A DNA stretch of 64,000 nucleotides from Magnetococcales bacterium (lineage in GTDB: Bacteria; Pseudomonadota; Magnetococcia; Magnetococcales; Magnetaquicoccaceae). How positions within the stretch are numbered: the first letter of the stretch is position 1; each line of letters starts with the position of its first letter. Of this stretch, positions 52,958-62,217 are shown piece by piece. The position numbers and the translations under genes are program-made. The notes beneath the pieces are model-generated. The model did no database searches, was not told the origin of the DNA, and worked only from the letters and a program-made list of their open reading frames with translations. Location of the stretch: NCBI GenBank assembly GCA_011089965.1, contig JAANAU010000015.1, positions 1 to 64,000 of the forward strand. Direction: 5' to 3'.

Positions 52958-54910
52958 TTAAGGATTGGGGCGTTTGGTACCAAAGCGGTCCAAGGCAGCG
53001 AGCAGGGTCTTTTTGCTGATCGGTTTGCTCAGGTGATCATCACAGCCTGCATCACGGCACTGTTTGGCTTCTCCTTCCATGGAGTGGGCAGAAAGGGCCA
53101 GGATCACCATGGGGCGTGGTTGACCGCTCTTTTTCTCCCAGGCCCGGATCAGGGTCGTGGCGCGCAGACCGTTCATGACCGGCATTTCGATATCCATGAG
53201 GATCAGATCAAAGGGGTGTTGCTTCACAAGTTCGACGGCAGCGGCACCGTCTGCAACCGTGTGCAGCGTATGTTTGGTGTTTTCCAGATAGATCGTGATC
53301 AGTTCACGGTTCTCTTCCACATCTTCGACCAGCAGAATGTTGAGGGCAGTGCCAGTTCCGGGCGCAGGATTGGTGTGAACCGTGGATGATGTGATGTGGG
53401 GAACCACAGGATCGGTTGGACGTAACGGAATCGTGAACATGAATCGACTTCCCTGTCCTCGTTGGCTGTTGACCCAGATGTGCCCTCCCATCATGGTGAG
53501 CAGGTTGCGGGTCAAAGAGAGTCCCAATCCTGTGCCGCCATAGCGTCGGGAGATCCCGGAGTCGGATTGGGTGAAACTTTCAAAGATGCTCTCTTGCTGG
53601 TGTGGATCAATGCCAATGCCGCTGTCAGCCACCACGATCAACAGGGTATCCGCTTTTTTGGGATCGAGGCCGATCTCCACCAGCACCCCCCCCTGATCGG
53701 TAAACTTGATCCCATTGCTGATCAAATTATAGAAACATTGCTTCAAACGGATGCTGTCGGCCAGGATCCATGCGGGAATCTCCGGAGCCATGCGCAACTC
53801 CAGGGACAACCCCTTTTTTTGCGCCAACACCCGCAACATATCGGTCACCTCTTTGGCCAGGGCATGAATCTGGATGGGTTCCGAGGCAATCTGAAGTTTG
53901 TTGGCTTCGATCTTGCTGAGATCCAGAATATCATTGATCAAAAGAAGCAGATTGTCGCCAGCAGTCCGCAACATGGTGAGATAATTTTTCTGTTCTGCGC
54001 TTAACGGGGTTTCCAGCAGCACATCGCCCATGCCCAGGATGATGTTCATGGGGGTACGGATCTCATGGCTCATGGCAGCCAGGAAATCGCTTTTGGCCTG
54101 ATTGGCCTTCAATGCGTCGGCCTGGGCGCGGCTTAAGGCCAGTTCGGCCTGTTTGCGCTGGGTCACATCGCGCAACATGGCCAACAGCAGTTTCTGCTCC
54201 CCTTGAGCAAAAATTTGCAGATTGGTCTCGGTGTAATGGTGTTGGCGCTGTGCGTCCCGGTACGCACCTTCCACGATCAACCGCCCCTGGGAGCGGATGC
54301 GCTCCAGCAGCAGCTCCATCTCACGATACTGACCGATGATCAGATGACAATCCTCCAGGTGAAACTCACCGATGGCTTCGTTCCGTTCCAGACCCAATCT
54401 CTGAAAGGCCGTGACATTGGCATCCACCAACAGTCCGCTTTGAAGATCAAAGATCAGAATTTCATCACTGGATTCATCCAGCAGATTGTGAAACAGCCGG
54501 ATCGCCTGCTCCTGGGCACGGATGTGCTCTTTTTGGCGATAGAGTTCCAGAAAGACCTTGACCTTGGCCCGCAAAAACTCCGGGGGAAAGGGTTTGACCA
54601 GATAATCCACAGCCCCCAGATCATACCCCACCAAAGCATGTTGATCATCCTTGAACACAGCGGACATGAAGATGATCGGTATGGTACGGGTGCGACTCAC
54701 GCCCGCCATGAGTTTCACCACCTCAAAACCATCCATGTCCGGCATGTGGGCGTCGAGCAGCACCACGGCAAATTCATGTCTGGTGAGTTGCAGCAAAGCC
54801 TCGCGACCGTTGCGCGCCAGGACCATCTCGGCATTCAGGTCAGCGAGCAGTCCGGCAGTGGCAGTCAGGTTGTTGTCGAGATCATCGACAATCAGGATGT
54901 GCGGTTTCAT
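52958..54910 (-). CDS. Hybrid histidine kinase REC-PAS-HisKA-HATPase-REC
   Basis: A 650-residue soluble protein. The N-terminal receiver has Asp53 ([13 protein letters not shown]), followed by a PAS domain (about 145-265; [15 protein letters not shown]). HisKA has His282 ([12 protein letters not shown]), the HATPase has [13 protein letters not shown], and a C-terminal receiver has [13 protein letters not shown]. No HPt domain is fused. Its start is 4 bases after the stop of the GAF kinase, so the two are one operon and the N-terminal receiver is a likely target of that kinase. Confidence 0.93.
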   Translation of the reverse strand: MKPHILIVDDLDNNLTATAGLLADLNAEMVLARNGREALLQLTRHEFAVVLLDAHMPDMDGFEVVKLMAGVSRTRTIPIIFMSAVFKDDQHALVGYDLGAVDYLVKPFPPEFLRAKVKVFLELYRQKEHIRAQEQAIRLFHNLLDESSDEILIFDLQSGLLVDANVTAFQRLGLERNEAIGEFHLEDCHLIIGQYREMELLLERIRSQGRLIVEGAYRDAQRQHHYTETNLQIFAQGEQKLLLAMLRDVTQRKQAELALSRAQADALKANQAKSDFLAAMSHEIRTPMNIILGMGDVLLETPLSAEQKNYLTMLRTAGDNLLLLINDILDLSKIEANKLQIASEPIQIHALAKEVTDMLRVLAQKKGLSLELRMAPEIPAWILADSIRLKQCFYNLISNGIKFTDQGGVLVEIGLDPKKADTLLIVVADSGIGIDPHQQESIFESFTQSDSGISRRYGGTGLGLSLTRNLLTMMGGHIWVNSQRGQGSRFMFTIPLRPTDPVVPHITSSTVHTNPAPGTGTALNILLVEDVEENRELITIYLENTKHTLHTVADGAAAVELVKQHPFDLILMDIEMPVMNGLRATTLIRAWEKKSGQPRPMVILALSAHSMEGEAKQCRDAGCDDHLSKPISKKTLLAALDRFGTKRPNP

Positions 54911-54914
54911 GGCA

Positions 54915-57383
54915 TCACCGGTTTTTGTCCACCAGCCAAGGGCGCATCATGGATAACAGCTTGGCACTATCCACGGGTTTGGAAAGATAGTCCGAGGCTC
55001 CAGCCTCCAGGCAGCGTTGACGTTCCCCATGCATGGCCTTGCCCGTTACGACCAGAATGGGAATCTCGCGCCAGGCAGGCTGATGGCGAATCTCGCCGAG
55101 CAGTTCATAACCGTTCATATCTGACAGCAGGATATCCAACAGGATCATGTCAAGCAAAGGATTTTTTTGCAATATTTGCAAAGCTTCCCGACCGTTCTCT
55201 GCCATGTTGACCTGACATCCCTGTTCTTCAAGCAGACTGGTCAGTGCAAAAACATTACGAATATCTTCATCAACAAGAAGGATGCGTCGTCCGGACAGCA
55301 GGGCAATCGTCTGGGGCGTACGCGGAGCTTGTACAGGTGTGGTGTTGAGCACCTCAAACTCCAAGGCAGGCGGCTCATCCAAGGGTGGGGGTGGAGCTGT
55401 GCGCAGTGTATTCAGAAAGTGTTGGCATGCTTCCAGAGTGGAGTCATGGGTGCGTGTCATGGGGTGCAACCGGATGGATCCATCGGTGACATTCAGGGTT
55501 GGGGCGGCATTGGCCGGATGGAGATACAAAGTTGGCAAGGATTGGCGGTTGGCTGTGGTTTTCAACCGTTCGATCATCGGCAGTGCCGCAACCCCGGGCA
55601 GATTTCCCACCAGGATCAATCCGACCGGACGCAGAAAATTGGCCAGAAACAAGGCTGCGCTCTGGTCTCCTGCCACGACCACCCCAAAGCCCTGACTGCG
55701 TGTGGCCTCGCTCAGAGAGCGCATGTGGTGGTAATCGATGCCTACCAGCAAAATGGCATGATCATCCGGTCCCAGACGGCGACGATCATCCGGAATGCCC
55801 TCCACATTGCCAGGTACGCGCTCCTCTGGTCGGGTGTGATGCAGGGCAGGTATGGGTTGGATTTCGGCACTTTCCGCAGGGAGCAGAAAGGTAAACAGGC
55901 TGCCTCGCCCCTCTTCGCTGGTCAGTTCGATGCGACCCCCCAGCAATTGGGTCAACTCCTTGCAGATGGCCAGACCCAGCCCGGTACCGCCGTATTTGCG
56001 GTTGATGCCGTCATCCAGTTGGCGGAAGGGTTCAAACACCTCGGACTGCTGCTCTTTGGGGATGCCAACACCGGTATCGGCCACCGACATGGCAATGAAA
56101 GAACGCCCCTCCTCTTTGACCGCACGGAACGTTACGGTCACACTCCCGGCCTGGGTGAATTTGATGGCGTTGGTGATCAGGTTTTTGAGGATCTGTTCAA
56201 CCCGCATGCGATCCGTACGAATGGCTACCGGCAGCAGACCCTTTTGCAGCACCTCAAAGGAGAGCCGTTTTTCCCGGGCCACATGGGTGAAGAGTCTTTC
56301 CAGATTGGTGGCCAGATCTGCAAGTTTCACCGGTTCTTTGAAAATACTGATCCGTCCGGCCTCGATGCGGGCCAGATCGAGGATTTCATCGATCATGGTG
56401 AGCAGATCCGAACCGGCGGCATGGATGGTGGAGGCATATTCGATCTGTTTGGCCGTGAGGTTGCCGTGTTTGTTTTCTTTCAGGAGTTGGGCAAGAATCA
56501 GCAGACTGTTGAGGGGGGAACGCAATTCGTGGGACATGTTGGCCAAAAAACGTGACTTGAAGCCGCTGGTCTGCTCCAGAAGGACAATGGTATCTCGCAA
56601 TACTTGTTGATTGATGGCCAACTCTTCGGTTTTGCGACGACTTTCATCCAACAGCTTTTGACGGATGGAGTGGGCGCGCACGCCAGCCAGAGCACGGGCG
56701 ATGGTCTCTTCGGCCCGCTCCAGAAAGCAGACGTGGCGGTGTTGGAAACGGGTGCGCGCCCCCAAGGCGAGTATGCCCTGCAACTGGTCGTCATGAATCA
56801 GCGGAATCACCAACAGGTCATGCGGCACATTGGTCACCAGCTCCGAGTGGACCCGCAACGGCTCGATGGGCAGATCGGTCAGACGCACGCTTTTGCGGGT
56901 CATGGCCACCTGTCCGAGGATCCCTTCGCCAAATGCCAATCGTTTGGACCAGTTGCGATCCGCAGGCGTACCAATGCCGGTCAACCAGTGCAGGTGTCGA
57001 TCCTCGCTGCTCAAATAAACCACCCCATTGAGGGCATCCAGGGATTCGATCAGAAAGAGCAATGTTCTTTCGGCGAGGGACTCCGTGGTGGTCACATCCC
57101 GCATGCGCAGACTCATGGCCAGATGGATGGAGTGGATCCACTGCCGATCCATCAGCTCCCGATACAAGGGGAGGTGGAAAAAGATCAGAATGATGGCCAG
57201 ATTCCAGGCAGTCATGCTGAAGAAATGGAGCAGAGTGGCTGAGAATGAAAGCGCCGTACCACCCAGGAGCGGAGTGAGCAGCACGGTCAGGGCGGTTTCC
57301 CCGATGCCGATCAAGGTCAGGCCAAGCAAAAAACGGGTCGGGGATTGACACCCCCCGAAAAAACTGCGAAACGGATCCTGCAT
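54915..57383 (-). CDS. Membrane GAF hybrid histidine kinase with degenerate and intact receivers
   Basis: An 822-residue protein. Hydrophobic helices (about 15-75) precede a GAF domain (about 100-240; RLAFGEGILGQVAMTRKSV). HisKA has His285 (NMSHELRSPLNS) and HATPase has GGTGLGLAICKEL. Then comes a receiver-like region (about 545-625) in which the phospho-acceptor position reads LILVGNLPG, so it cannot be phosphorylated normally. The C-terminal receiver is intact (MILLDILLSDMNG). The first helices may anchor it to the membrane. The ATG at 57383 is chosen; a GTG at 57395 is possible but sits on the AGGGGGA ribosome-binding stretch. Confidence 0.9.
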   Translation of the reverse strand: MQDPFRSFFGGCQSPTRFLLGLTLIGIGETALTVLLTPLLGGTALSFSATLLHFFSMTAWNLAIILIFFHLPLYRELMDRQWIHSIHLAMSLRMRDVTTTESLAERTLLFLIESLDALNGVVYLSSEDRHLHWLTGIGTPADRNWSKRLAFGEGILGQVAMTRKSVRLTDLPIEPLRVHSELVTNVPHDLLVIPLIHDDQLQGILALGARTRFQHRHVCFLERAEETIARALAGVRAHSIRQKLLDESRRKTEELAINQQVLRDTIVLLEQTSGFKSRFLANMSHELRSPLNSLLILAQLLKENKHGNLTAKQIEYASTIHAAGSDLLTMIDEILDLARIEAGRISIFKEPVKLADLATNLERLFTHVAREKRLSFEVLQKGLLPVAIRTDRMRVEQILKNLITNAIKFTQAGSVTVTFRAVKEEGRSFIAMSVADTGVGIPKEQQSEVFEPFRQLDDGINRKYGGTGLGLAICKELTQLLGGRIELTSEEGRGSLFTFLLPAESAEIQPIPALHHTRPEERVPGNVEGIPDDRRRLGPDDHAILLVGIDYHHMRSLSEATRSQGFGVVVAGDQSAALFLANFLRPVGLILVGNLPGVAALPMIERLKTTANRQSLPTLYLHPANAAPTLNVTDGSIRLHPMTRTHDSTLEACQHFLNTLRTAPPPPLDEPPALEFEVLNTTPVQAPRTPQTIALLSGRRILLVDEDIRNVFALTSLLEEQGCQVNMAENGREALQILQKNPLLDMILLDILLSDMNGYELLGEIRHQPAWREIPILVVTGKAMHGERQRCLEAGASDYLSKPVDSAKLLSMMRPWLVDKNR

Positions 57384-57461
57384 GCCTTGTTCCACTCCCC
57401 CTTTTGGAAACGCACTCGGTATGGCGTCAGGCCGCCGTTACTCTTCTCGTCAGTGCCTGTA

Positions 57462-58376
57462 TCATCCTGCTCCCAGGCAGCAATAACGGTTCCTGCCCAG
57501 ATTTTTGGCCTGATACATCGCTTGATCGGCATTTTGCAGGAGTTGGATGAGATCCTGGGCATCATCGGGGAAGAAGGCAACGCCGATACTGGCCGAGATC
57601 TGCGCAATGAAGTCTGAAAGCTCAAAGGGTTGTGCCAGGACGGACAGGATTTTTTCGGCAACGATCCTGGGATCGGATTGTTGACACGGATTGGCCAGAA
57701 TCATCGTGAATTCATCCCCTCCGAGTCTGGCCAGGGTGTCGGAGGTACGCACACAATTTTTGAGACGTTGTGCTACCAGCCGCAGCAGTTCATCGCCAGC
57801 AGCGTGTCCTTTGGTATCATTGATCTCTTTGAAATGATCCAGATCAATGAAGAGCAGGGCCAGGGACTCCTGATTGCGGTTGGCCAGGGAGATGGCATGT
57901 TGCAGGCGATCCAGAAACAGTGTACGGTTGGGCAGATCGGTCAGTTGATCATAGGTGGCCTGATAACGGATGCGCGCCTCTTCGACGTTCCGTTCAAGAA
58001 GGATACGAATGCGTTGACGCAGGATGGCCCAGTGGATCGGTTTGGTGACATAATCATCGGCACCGGACTCAAAGGCCAGATCGACCGATTCGGAGTCGAA
58101 CATGCCGGTGAGCATGATGATCGGAATTCTGGAATCGATCCAACGACTGCGCATGGCGCGACAGGTGGCAATGCCATCGAGATTCGGCATGCGCACATCC
58201 AGAAGAATCAGGTCTGGCGTGGTTTGCGACCGCAGATGCAGCGCCTCCTCGCCATCTTTGGCCAACAGGCTTTGGTGGCCAAGGCGATGCAGAAAGGTGG
58301 CCAGTGATTCTCGAATCAGATCATCGTCATCGGCAACAAGCACGATGGCATTTTGGGCAGTACCGATCTGCTTCAT
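57462..58376 (-). CDS. Response regulator diguanylate cyclase (REC-GGDEF)
   Basis: A 304-residue PleD/WspR-like protein. The receiver has Asp60 (LILLDVRMPNLDG) and the GGDEF domain starts near 145. The active-site motif GGDEF is at 219-223, with an intact inhibitory I-site RTSD at 210-213 exactly five residues upstream. It should make cyclic di-GMP when phosphorylated and be subject to product inhibition. It sits between the HPt gene and the two hybrid kinases, so it is a likely output of the relay. Confidence 0.94.
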   Translation of the reverse strand: MKQIGTAQNAIVLVADDDDLIRESLATFLHRLGHQSLLAKDGEEALHLRSQTTPDLILLDVRMPNLDGIATCRAMRSRWIDSRIPIIMLTGMFDSESVDLAFESGADDYVTKPIHWAILRQRIRILLERNVEEARIRYQATYDQLTDLPNRTLFLDRLQHAISLANRNQESLALLFIDLDHFKEINDTKGHAAGDELLRLVAQRLKNCVRTSDTLARLGGDEFTMILANPCQQSDPRIVAEKILSVLAQPFELSDFIAQISASIGVAFFPDDAQDLIQLLQNADQAMYQAKNLGRNRYCCLGAG

Positions 58377-58420
58377 GGCGATCTCACGAGACGAGCAAGG
58401 CTGAACATGGTTGGTATAAC

Positions 58421-58828
58421 CTATGGCTCGTTTACTCCTTCCTTGTCTTGAAACGGTCTGGATGCGCCCATGTCATGGCAATAGCGGGTCAACTCCTGAC
58501 TGGCCACGACACTGGAGGCAATCAACTGTTCCACCAGCGGTTCGACATCCTGCAAGGAACCGGTGGCAGACATGGCTTCCAATTGTGCTGCCAAATTCCC
58601 CATATTTTGCAGTCCGACCTGACGGCAGACGCTTTTGAGCGAATGGCTCTCCATGGCAACCCGTTCGGGATCCTGTTCGCGCAGGGCTTGTCGGATCCGT
58701 TCCGGTCGATGCACGATGCCGGCCTGATAGTGACGCACCACCGTAAAGAAACCGCCTTCCAGTTCTTCGTGCATTTCGGTCAATTTGTGCAGCTCAATCA
58801 ACTCTTGATATAAATTGGTAGTATTCAT
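58421..58828 (-). CDS. Stand-alone histidine phosphotransfer (HPt) protein
   Basis: A 135-residue helical protein with the HPt motif ESHSLKSVCRQVG; the phospho-accepting His is His62. HPt proteins pass phosphate from the receiver of a hybrid kinase to other receivers. AAAGGA precedes the start. It begins 6 bases after a solo receiver gene. All four hybrid kinases in the window lack an HPt domain, which makes this the obvious shared carrier. Confidence 0.9.
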   Translation of the reverse strand: MNTTNLYQELIELHKLTEMHEELEGGFFTVVRHYQAGIVHRPERIRQALREQDPERVAMESHSLKSVCRQVGLQNMGNLAAQLEAMSATGSLQDVEPLVEQLIASSVVASQELTRYCHDMGASRPFQDKEGVNEP

Positions 58829-58834
58829 GGATCG

Positions 58835-59230
58835 TTATTCCTTTGTCGGTTCGACGTCCGAGGATTGAAGCGCACGTGTGACCTTCTGCAACACCGTTCC
58901 AGCCTGGAACGGTTTGGTAATGATGTCCATGGCACCAAAGGATTTGGCCATCTCCAGAGTCAAGCGGGAGTTCATGGCTTTGTAACCACCGGAGATGGCG
59001 ATCACCTTGACATTGGGACGATGGGCATGCAGAGCGGCGAGGAGATCGATGCCATCCATCTTGGGCATAAAGATGTCGGTGATGATCAACTCCACCGGAT
59101 GGGAGGCAAACAACTCCAAACCGGTCTCCCCATTGCTGGCCTCCAGTACCGTATGTCCGGCCTGCCTCAACAATGTGATCAGGTAGAGCCGGAAGCTCTC
59201 GTCATCGTCCACTACCAGTATGTGTGCCAT
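58835..59230 (-). CDS. Single-domain response regulator 1
   Basis: A 131-residue CheY-like receiver with the acidic pocket VVDDDE, Asp52 (IITDIFMPKMDG) and Lys in TKPF. No output domain. AAAGGA precedes the ATG at 59230. It is about half identical by eye to the next receiver, including TDIFMP and the GAVLQ/GTVLQ tail, so the two are tandem duplicates. Confidence 0.92.
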   Translation of the reverse strand: MAHILVVDDDESFRLYLITLLRQAGHTVLEASNGETGLELFASHPVELIITDIFMPKMDGIDLLAALHAHRPNVKVIAISGGYKAMNSRLTLEMAKSFGAMDIITKPFQAGTVLQKVTRALQSSDVEPTKE

Positions 59231-59264
59231 GCTGTCCTTTGCCTTTTCACAATTGCCCATATCA

Positions 59265-59645
59265 TTACACAGCGGCTGACTGCAACACCCGATCCACCAC
59301 CTGCAACACAGCTCCGGGTTGAAACGGTTTGCTGATCAGCTCGTTGGCACCCAATTTCTTGGCCACGTTCAAGGCCAAAGCGGGGGTCATGCCGGACCCG
59401 CCTCCGCTCATGGCGATCACCTGAATGCGTGGATGGCGTCTGAGCAGCGTTGAAAGCAGCTCGAAACCGTCCATGCGCGGCATGAAGATATCGGTGATCA
59501 ACAGATCGAACGGGTCGAGTGCGATTTTGTCCAAGGCATGCAGTGCGCACTCGACTTCCAGTACCACATGGCCCGCACCTCTGAGCAGAGTACCGAGGTG
59601 GACCCGGAAGGGTTCATCGTCATCTATGATCAAGATCCGGGCCAT
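59265..59645 (-). CDS. Single-domain response regulator 2
   Basis: A 126-residue CheY-like receiver with IIDDDE, Asp52 (LITDIFMPRMDG), a Ser/Gly-rich active loop (MSGGGSG) and Lys in SKPF. AAGGAG precedes the start. It lies between the kinase-like/receiver fusion and receiver 1 on the same strand. Confidence 0.92.
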   Translation of the reverse strand: MARILIIDDDEPFRVHLGTLLRGAGHVVLEVECALHALDKIALDPFDLLITDIFMPRMDGFELLSTLLRRHPRIQVIAMSGGGSGMTPALALNVAKKLGANELISKPFQPGAVLQVVDRVLQSAAV

Positions 59646-59669
59646 GGTCAGCTCCTTTCAATCGTGTTC

Positions 59670-60851
59670 TCATTTCTTGGCGCGGTTGCGCATGATCCGA
59701 TAGCGCGACAGGGCGTGACGGATCGAGCGCACCAGGGTTTTTTTGTTAACCTGACCTTTGACAAGATAGTCCTGAGCACCCGCATCCACAGCCTGGGCTG
59801 CTTTCTGGTCGTCGTCCATACCGGTAAAGACGATGATCGGTGTATCGAGGAGTTTGCGATTGATCCGGCCAAAGGTTTGATCCAGCCCCTGACTGTCTGA
59901 CAGGTTGAGATCCAGCAGAACCAGGTCGTATTGGTTGTGTTCCAACAGATCTTCAGCCTCTTTGAAGCTTTTGGCATGGGTCAGATGCACGGGTGGCGCT
60001 TTGATGCCATCCCTTTCGCCGGTGCCGGGCCAGGTTTCCAACCAGCCATTGATCAGGGAGTAGAATTCCATTTCGTCTTCGACCACCAGGAAATGGAGTC
60101 CGAGTTGCAGCGGCGGCAAGGGTTTGAACTCCAGAGGGGCCTCCGGGTGTTGCGGGTGATTGGCCTGTTGTTGGTCGATATAGCCCATCCGTTCCATGGC
60201 GTGGACAATGATATCGACGGCATGGACCGGGTCGATGCGATCCGTATTGAGCACCAGGTCGTAGTAGGTGCGGGTATTGGGATAGCGTTTGAACAGTCCT
60301 TTGAGGAAGCGGGAACGTTCCTTTTCGATTTCGATGATTTTGCGTTTGGCTGCGTCCAGGGTGATCCCTTCGCGCTGGGCCACCCGGCGGATGCAGACAT
60401 CCTTGGCACCTTCGATGTGGATGCGGAACACATGAGGATCGTGGGCCAGGATCAGACGGGCACCGCGTCCCACGATCACACCCCCGGTCTTGGCGATGTT
60501 CAGAATGGTTTTGATAATATTTTTGTAGTAGCCGGAAACCGACTGCTCGGGTTTGACGAACAGCGAATAGAGAAAGCTGTCGATGGCCCGAGGCAGTTTC
60601 TCATCCATGATCGACATGAGTTTCTTGGTGGTATGGGTTTTGTTCATCAACTCGTCGATCATCGAATGGCCGTAGCAGGTCACGCCGAGCCGTTCTGCCA
60701 ACAATTCGGCGATCTTGCCGCCATTGGAACCGAAATTCCGTGAGACGGTGACAACGATGGGGTGGCGCTCTTCCGGGGCATGGCCAGTGGCATGGCCTTC
60801 CTTGAACAGCCCGGATTTGACGACACTACCGATTCCGATATTGGGTTCCAT
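59670..60851 (-). CDS. Cytidylate kinase-like domain fused to a receiver domain
   Basis: A 393-residue protein. Residues about 31-222 match the cytidylate kinase-like family (Cytidylate_kin2): a P-loop-type start VTVSRNFGSNGGKIAELLAERLG, then GGVIVGRGARLIL, HIEGAKDVCIRRVAQREG and YYDLVLNTDRI. After a linker, residues about 252-388 are a receiver with VVEDE, Asp314 (LVLLDLNLSDSQG), Thr343 and Lys365. This joins a nucleotide kinase-like domain to phosphorelay input. The substrate is unknown; the family is distinct from housekeeping Cmk. CGGAGA precedes the ATG. It is probably co-transcribed with the receivers and the HPt gene. Confidence 0.88.
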   Translation of the reverse strand: MEPNIGIGSVVKSGLFKEGHATGHAPEERHPIVVTVSRNFGSNGGKIAELLAERLGVTCYGHSMIDELMNKTHTTKKLMSIMDEKLPRAIDSFLYSLFVKPEQSVSGYYKNIIKTILNIAKTGGVIVGRGARLILAHDPHVFRIHIEGAKDVCIRRVAQREGITLDAAKRKIIEIEKERSRFLKGLFKRYPNTRTYYDLVLNTDRIDPVHAVDIIVHAMERMGYIDQQQANHPQHPEAPLEFKPLPPLQLGLHFLVVEDEMEFYSLINGWLETWPGTGERDGIKAPPVHLTHAKSFKEAEDLLEHNQYDLVLLDLNLSDSQGLDQTFGRINRKLLDTPIIVFTGMDDDQKAAQAVDAGAQDYLVKGQVNKKTLVRSIRHALSRYRIMRNRAKK

Positions 60852-60884
60852 GAAGTTCTCCGCTTTCTACTCAATAATAGGTTG

Positions 60885-61259
60885 TCAGGCTCCAGGCCTG
60901 GAATTTGGAATGTCTGCATAGCGCAACGGGTGCCAGAGACGATTCCAGGGCTTCTCAAGGCGGGCCGGATCACAATTCGGGTTGCTCAACCGGTTGGGAA
61001 TTCCATCCAGTTTTCTGGAGCAGGTGGCCGCCCGGCGTATATGATGCCAGAGTTGGACCGCTTCACGCAAATGGGCAGCTTTATCTTCATCACGATTCCG
61101 GTAGGGCATGGCTGCGAGCACTCCTTCCAACCGGCGTGCATGCACTCTGGCCTCCATTACCTGGGTATGTAGTGACAACAGATGAGTAATGGCTTCCAGT
61201 TCTGCCTCTTCCAGGGTGGCGAATTGGAATTGGCTGCCGTTGATATGGATGGTCACCAT
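60885..61259 (-). CDS. Small protein of unknown function heading the signalling cluster
   Basis: A 124-residue protein with no recognised domain. The start is a beta-strand segment (MVTIHINGSQFQFATLEEAE), followed by a helical region with many His and Arg, and a Pro/Asn-rich tail. AGGAG lies 7 bases before the ATG at 61259. It is 33 bases upstream of the kinase-like/receiver gene and the probable first gene of that operon. Confidence 0.6.
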   Translation of the reverse strand: MVTIHINGSQFQFATLEEAELEAITHLLSLHTQVMEARVHARRLEGVLAAMPYRNRDEDKAAHLREAVQLWHHIRRAATCSRKLDGIPNRLSNPNCDPARLEKPWNRLWHPLRYADIPNSRPGA

Positions 61260-61567
61260 GGGTGTTCTCCTGCGGTAAGATCGGGTTAAGCGGGTCATGT
61301 TGACTATATTATTTTCCCGATTTTCTCATATTGCAAGATTATTTTATATTGATTTTCATTTTTTGCGCATTTTTCGGAGACAGCCAGGTCTGCAAACCAA
61401 GAATATATGTAAATAATTCCATATTTATGACAGACGAAAAAATTCCTTGCTCCTGCGTCGACAATCCTTTAAGCTGAAGTAGGTAGTGAGAGAAATTGGA
61501 ACCGGCTGCAAAATTGGTAATTTTTGCAACCTGTATTGGACACCCTTCTGATTCCGTTGGAAACACG
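61260..61567. other. AT-rich divergent intergenic region
   Basis: These 308 bases separate the small unknown gene (minus) from the HTH-receiver gene (plus). A weak minus-strand promoter candidate is TTGCAA (61331-61336) and TAATAT (61306-61311) with a long 19-base spacer. The inverted repeat at 61507-61528 is described separately. I see no RNA gene. Confidence 0.35.
61507..61528. promoter_or_regulatory. Inverted repeat upstream of the HTH-receiver gene
   Basis: TGCAAAATT and AATTTTTGCA face each other around GGT, about 40 bases before the ATG at 61568. It could be the binding site of the HTH protein itself or of another regulator of the divergent region. Confidence 0.35.
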
Positions 61568-62191
61568 ATGTCATCGATCCGGACCCCCGAAGCCGATCCA
61601 GTGGTCACCACTTCCAAAGCCGCTCAATTGCTGGGCGTTTCACAACGAACCATCCACTACTGGATGGAACGGGGCATCATCAAATCCTGGAAAACCGCTG
61701 GTGGGCACTGCCGGATTCCGATGAGTTCCATCAATCAACTCCTCGCGAAAAGACGCGAACAGTTGCAGGATCCGGATCTGCTGGAGTTGACCGTGCTGCT
61801 CGTGGAAGACGATGAAAATCTGCGCGAGATCACCAAGGCCGTGGTGGCCAACTGGGGCCTGCCGGTCCGCCTGGTGGTGGCCGAAGATGGTTACGATGGC
61901 CTGATCCAGGCCGGACTGCATAAACCGGAAGTGATCATCGCCGATCTGATGATGCCAGCCATGGATGGATTTCAGATGATCCGCGCACTGCGCGAAGCCC
62001 CGGATCTGGCGCGCACGCGCATCGTGGTCGTGACTGCCATGGATGAGGTGCAACTGAATGCCAAAGGCGGCGTGCCCGACGATGTCGAAGTGTTCCAAAA
62101 ACCCACCCCATACGACCGCCTGAAGGTGGTCATCATGGAGTCGCTCTTCACCCAACAACGGGCGCGCCGGATGAACTCTTCGGCTTCATGA
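61568..62191 (+). CDS. Excisionase/MerR-type HTH fused to a receiver domain
   Basis: A 207-residue protein. Residues about 13-62 form an excisionase-family (HTH_17, MerR-like) DNA-binding domain (TTSKAAQLLGVSQRTIHYWMERGII, followed by GGHCRIPMSSI). Residues about 75-200 form a receiver with VEDDE and Asp126 (IIADLMMPAMDG). The order is unusual, because most response regulators have the receiver first. TTGGAA precedes the ATG at 61568; the frame extends to 61496 through the inverted repeat and is less likely. It is probably the DNA-binding output of the neighbouring relay. Confidence 0.88.
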   Translation: MSSIRTPEADPVVTTSKAAQLLGVSQRTIHYWMERGIIKSWKTAGGHCRIPMSSINQLLAKRREQLQDPDLLELTVLLVEDDENLREITKAVVANWGLPVRLVVAEDGYDGLIQAGLHKPEVIIADLMMPAMDGFQMIRALREAPDLARTRIVVVTAMDEVQLNAKGGVPDDVEVFQKPTPYDRLKVVIMESLFTQQRARRMNSSAS

Positions 62192-62217
62192 CGGATTGAA
62201 CCCGCCGGATCCAAGGG

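Noticed and set aside
61339-61617. 92-codon minus-strand frame across the divergent region
   Set aside because: It overlaps the start of the HTH-receiver gene and the inverted repeat, and has no recognisable domain.
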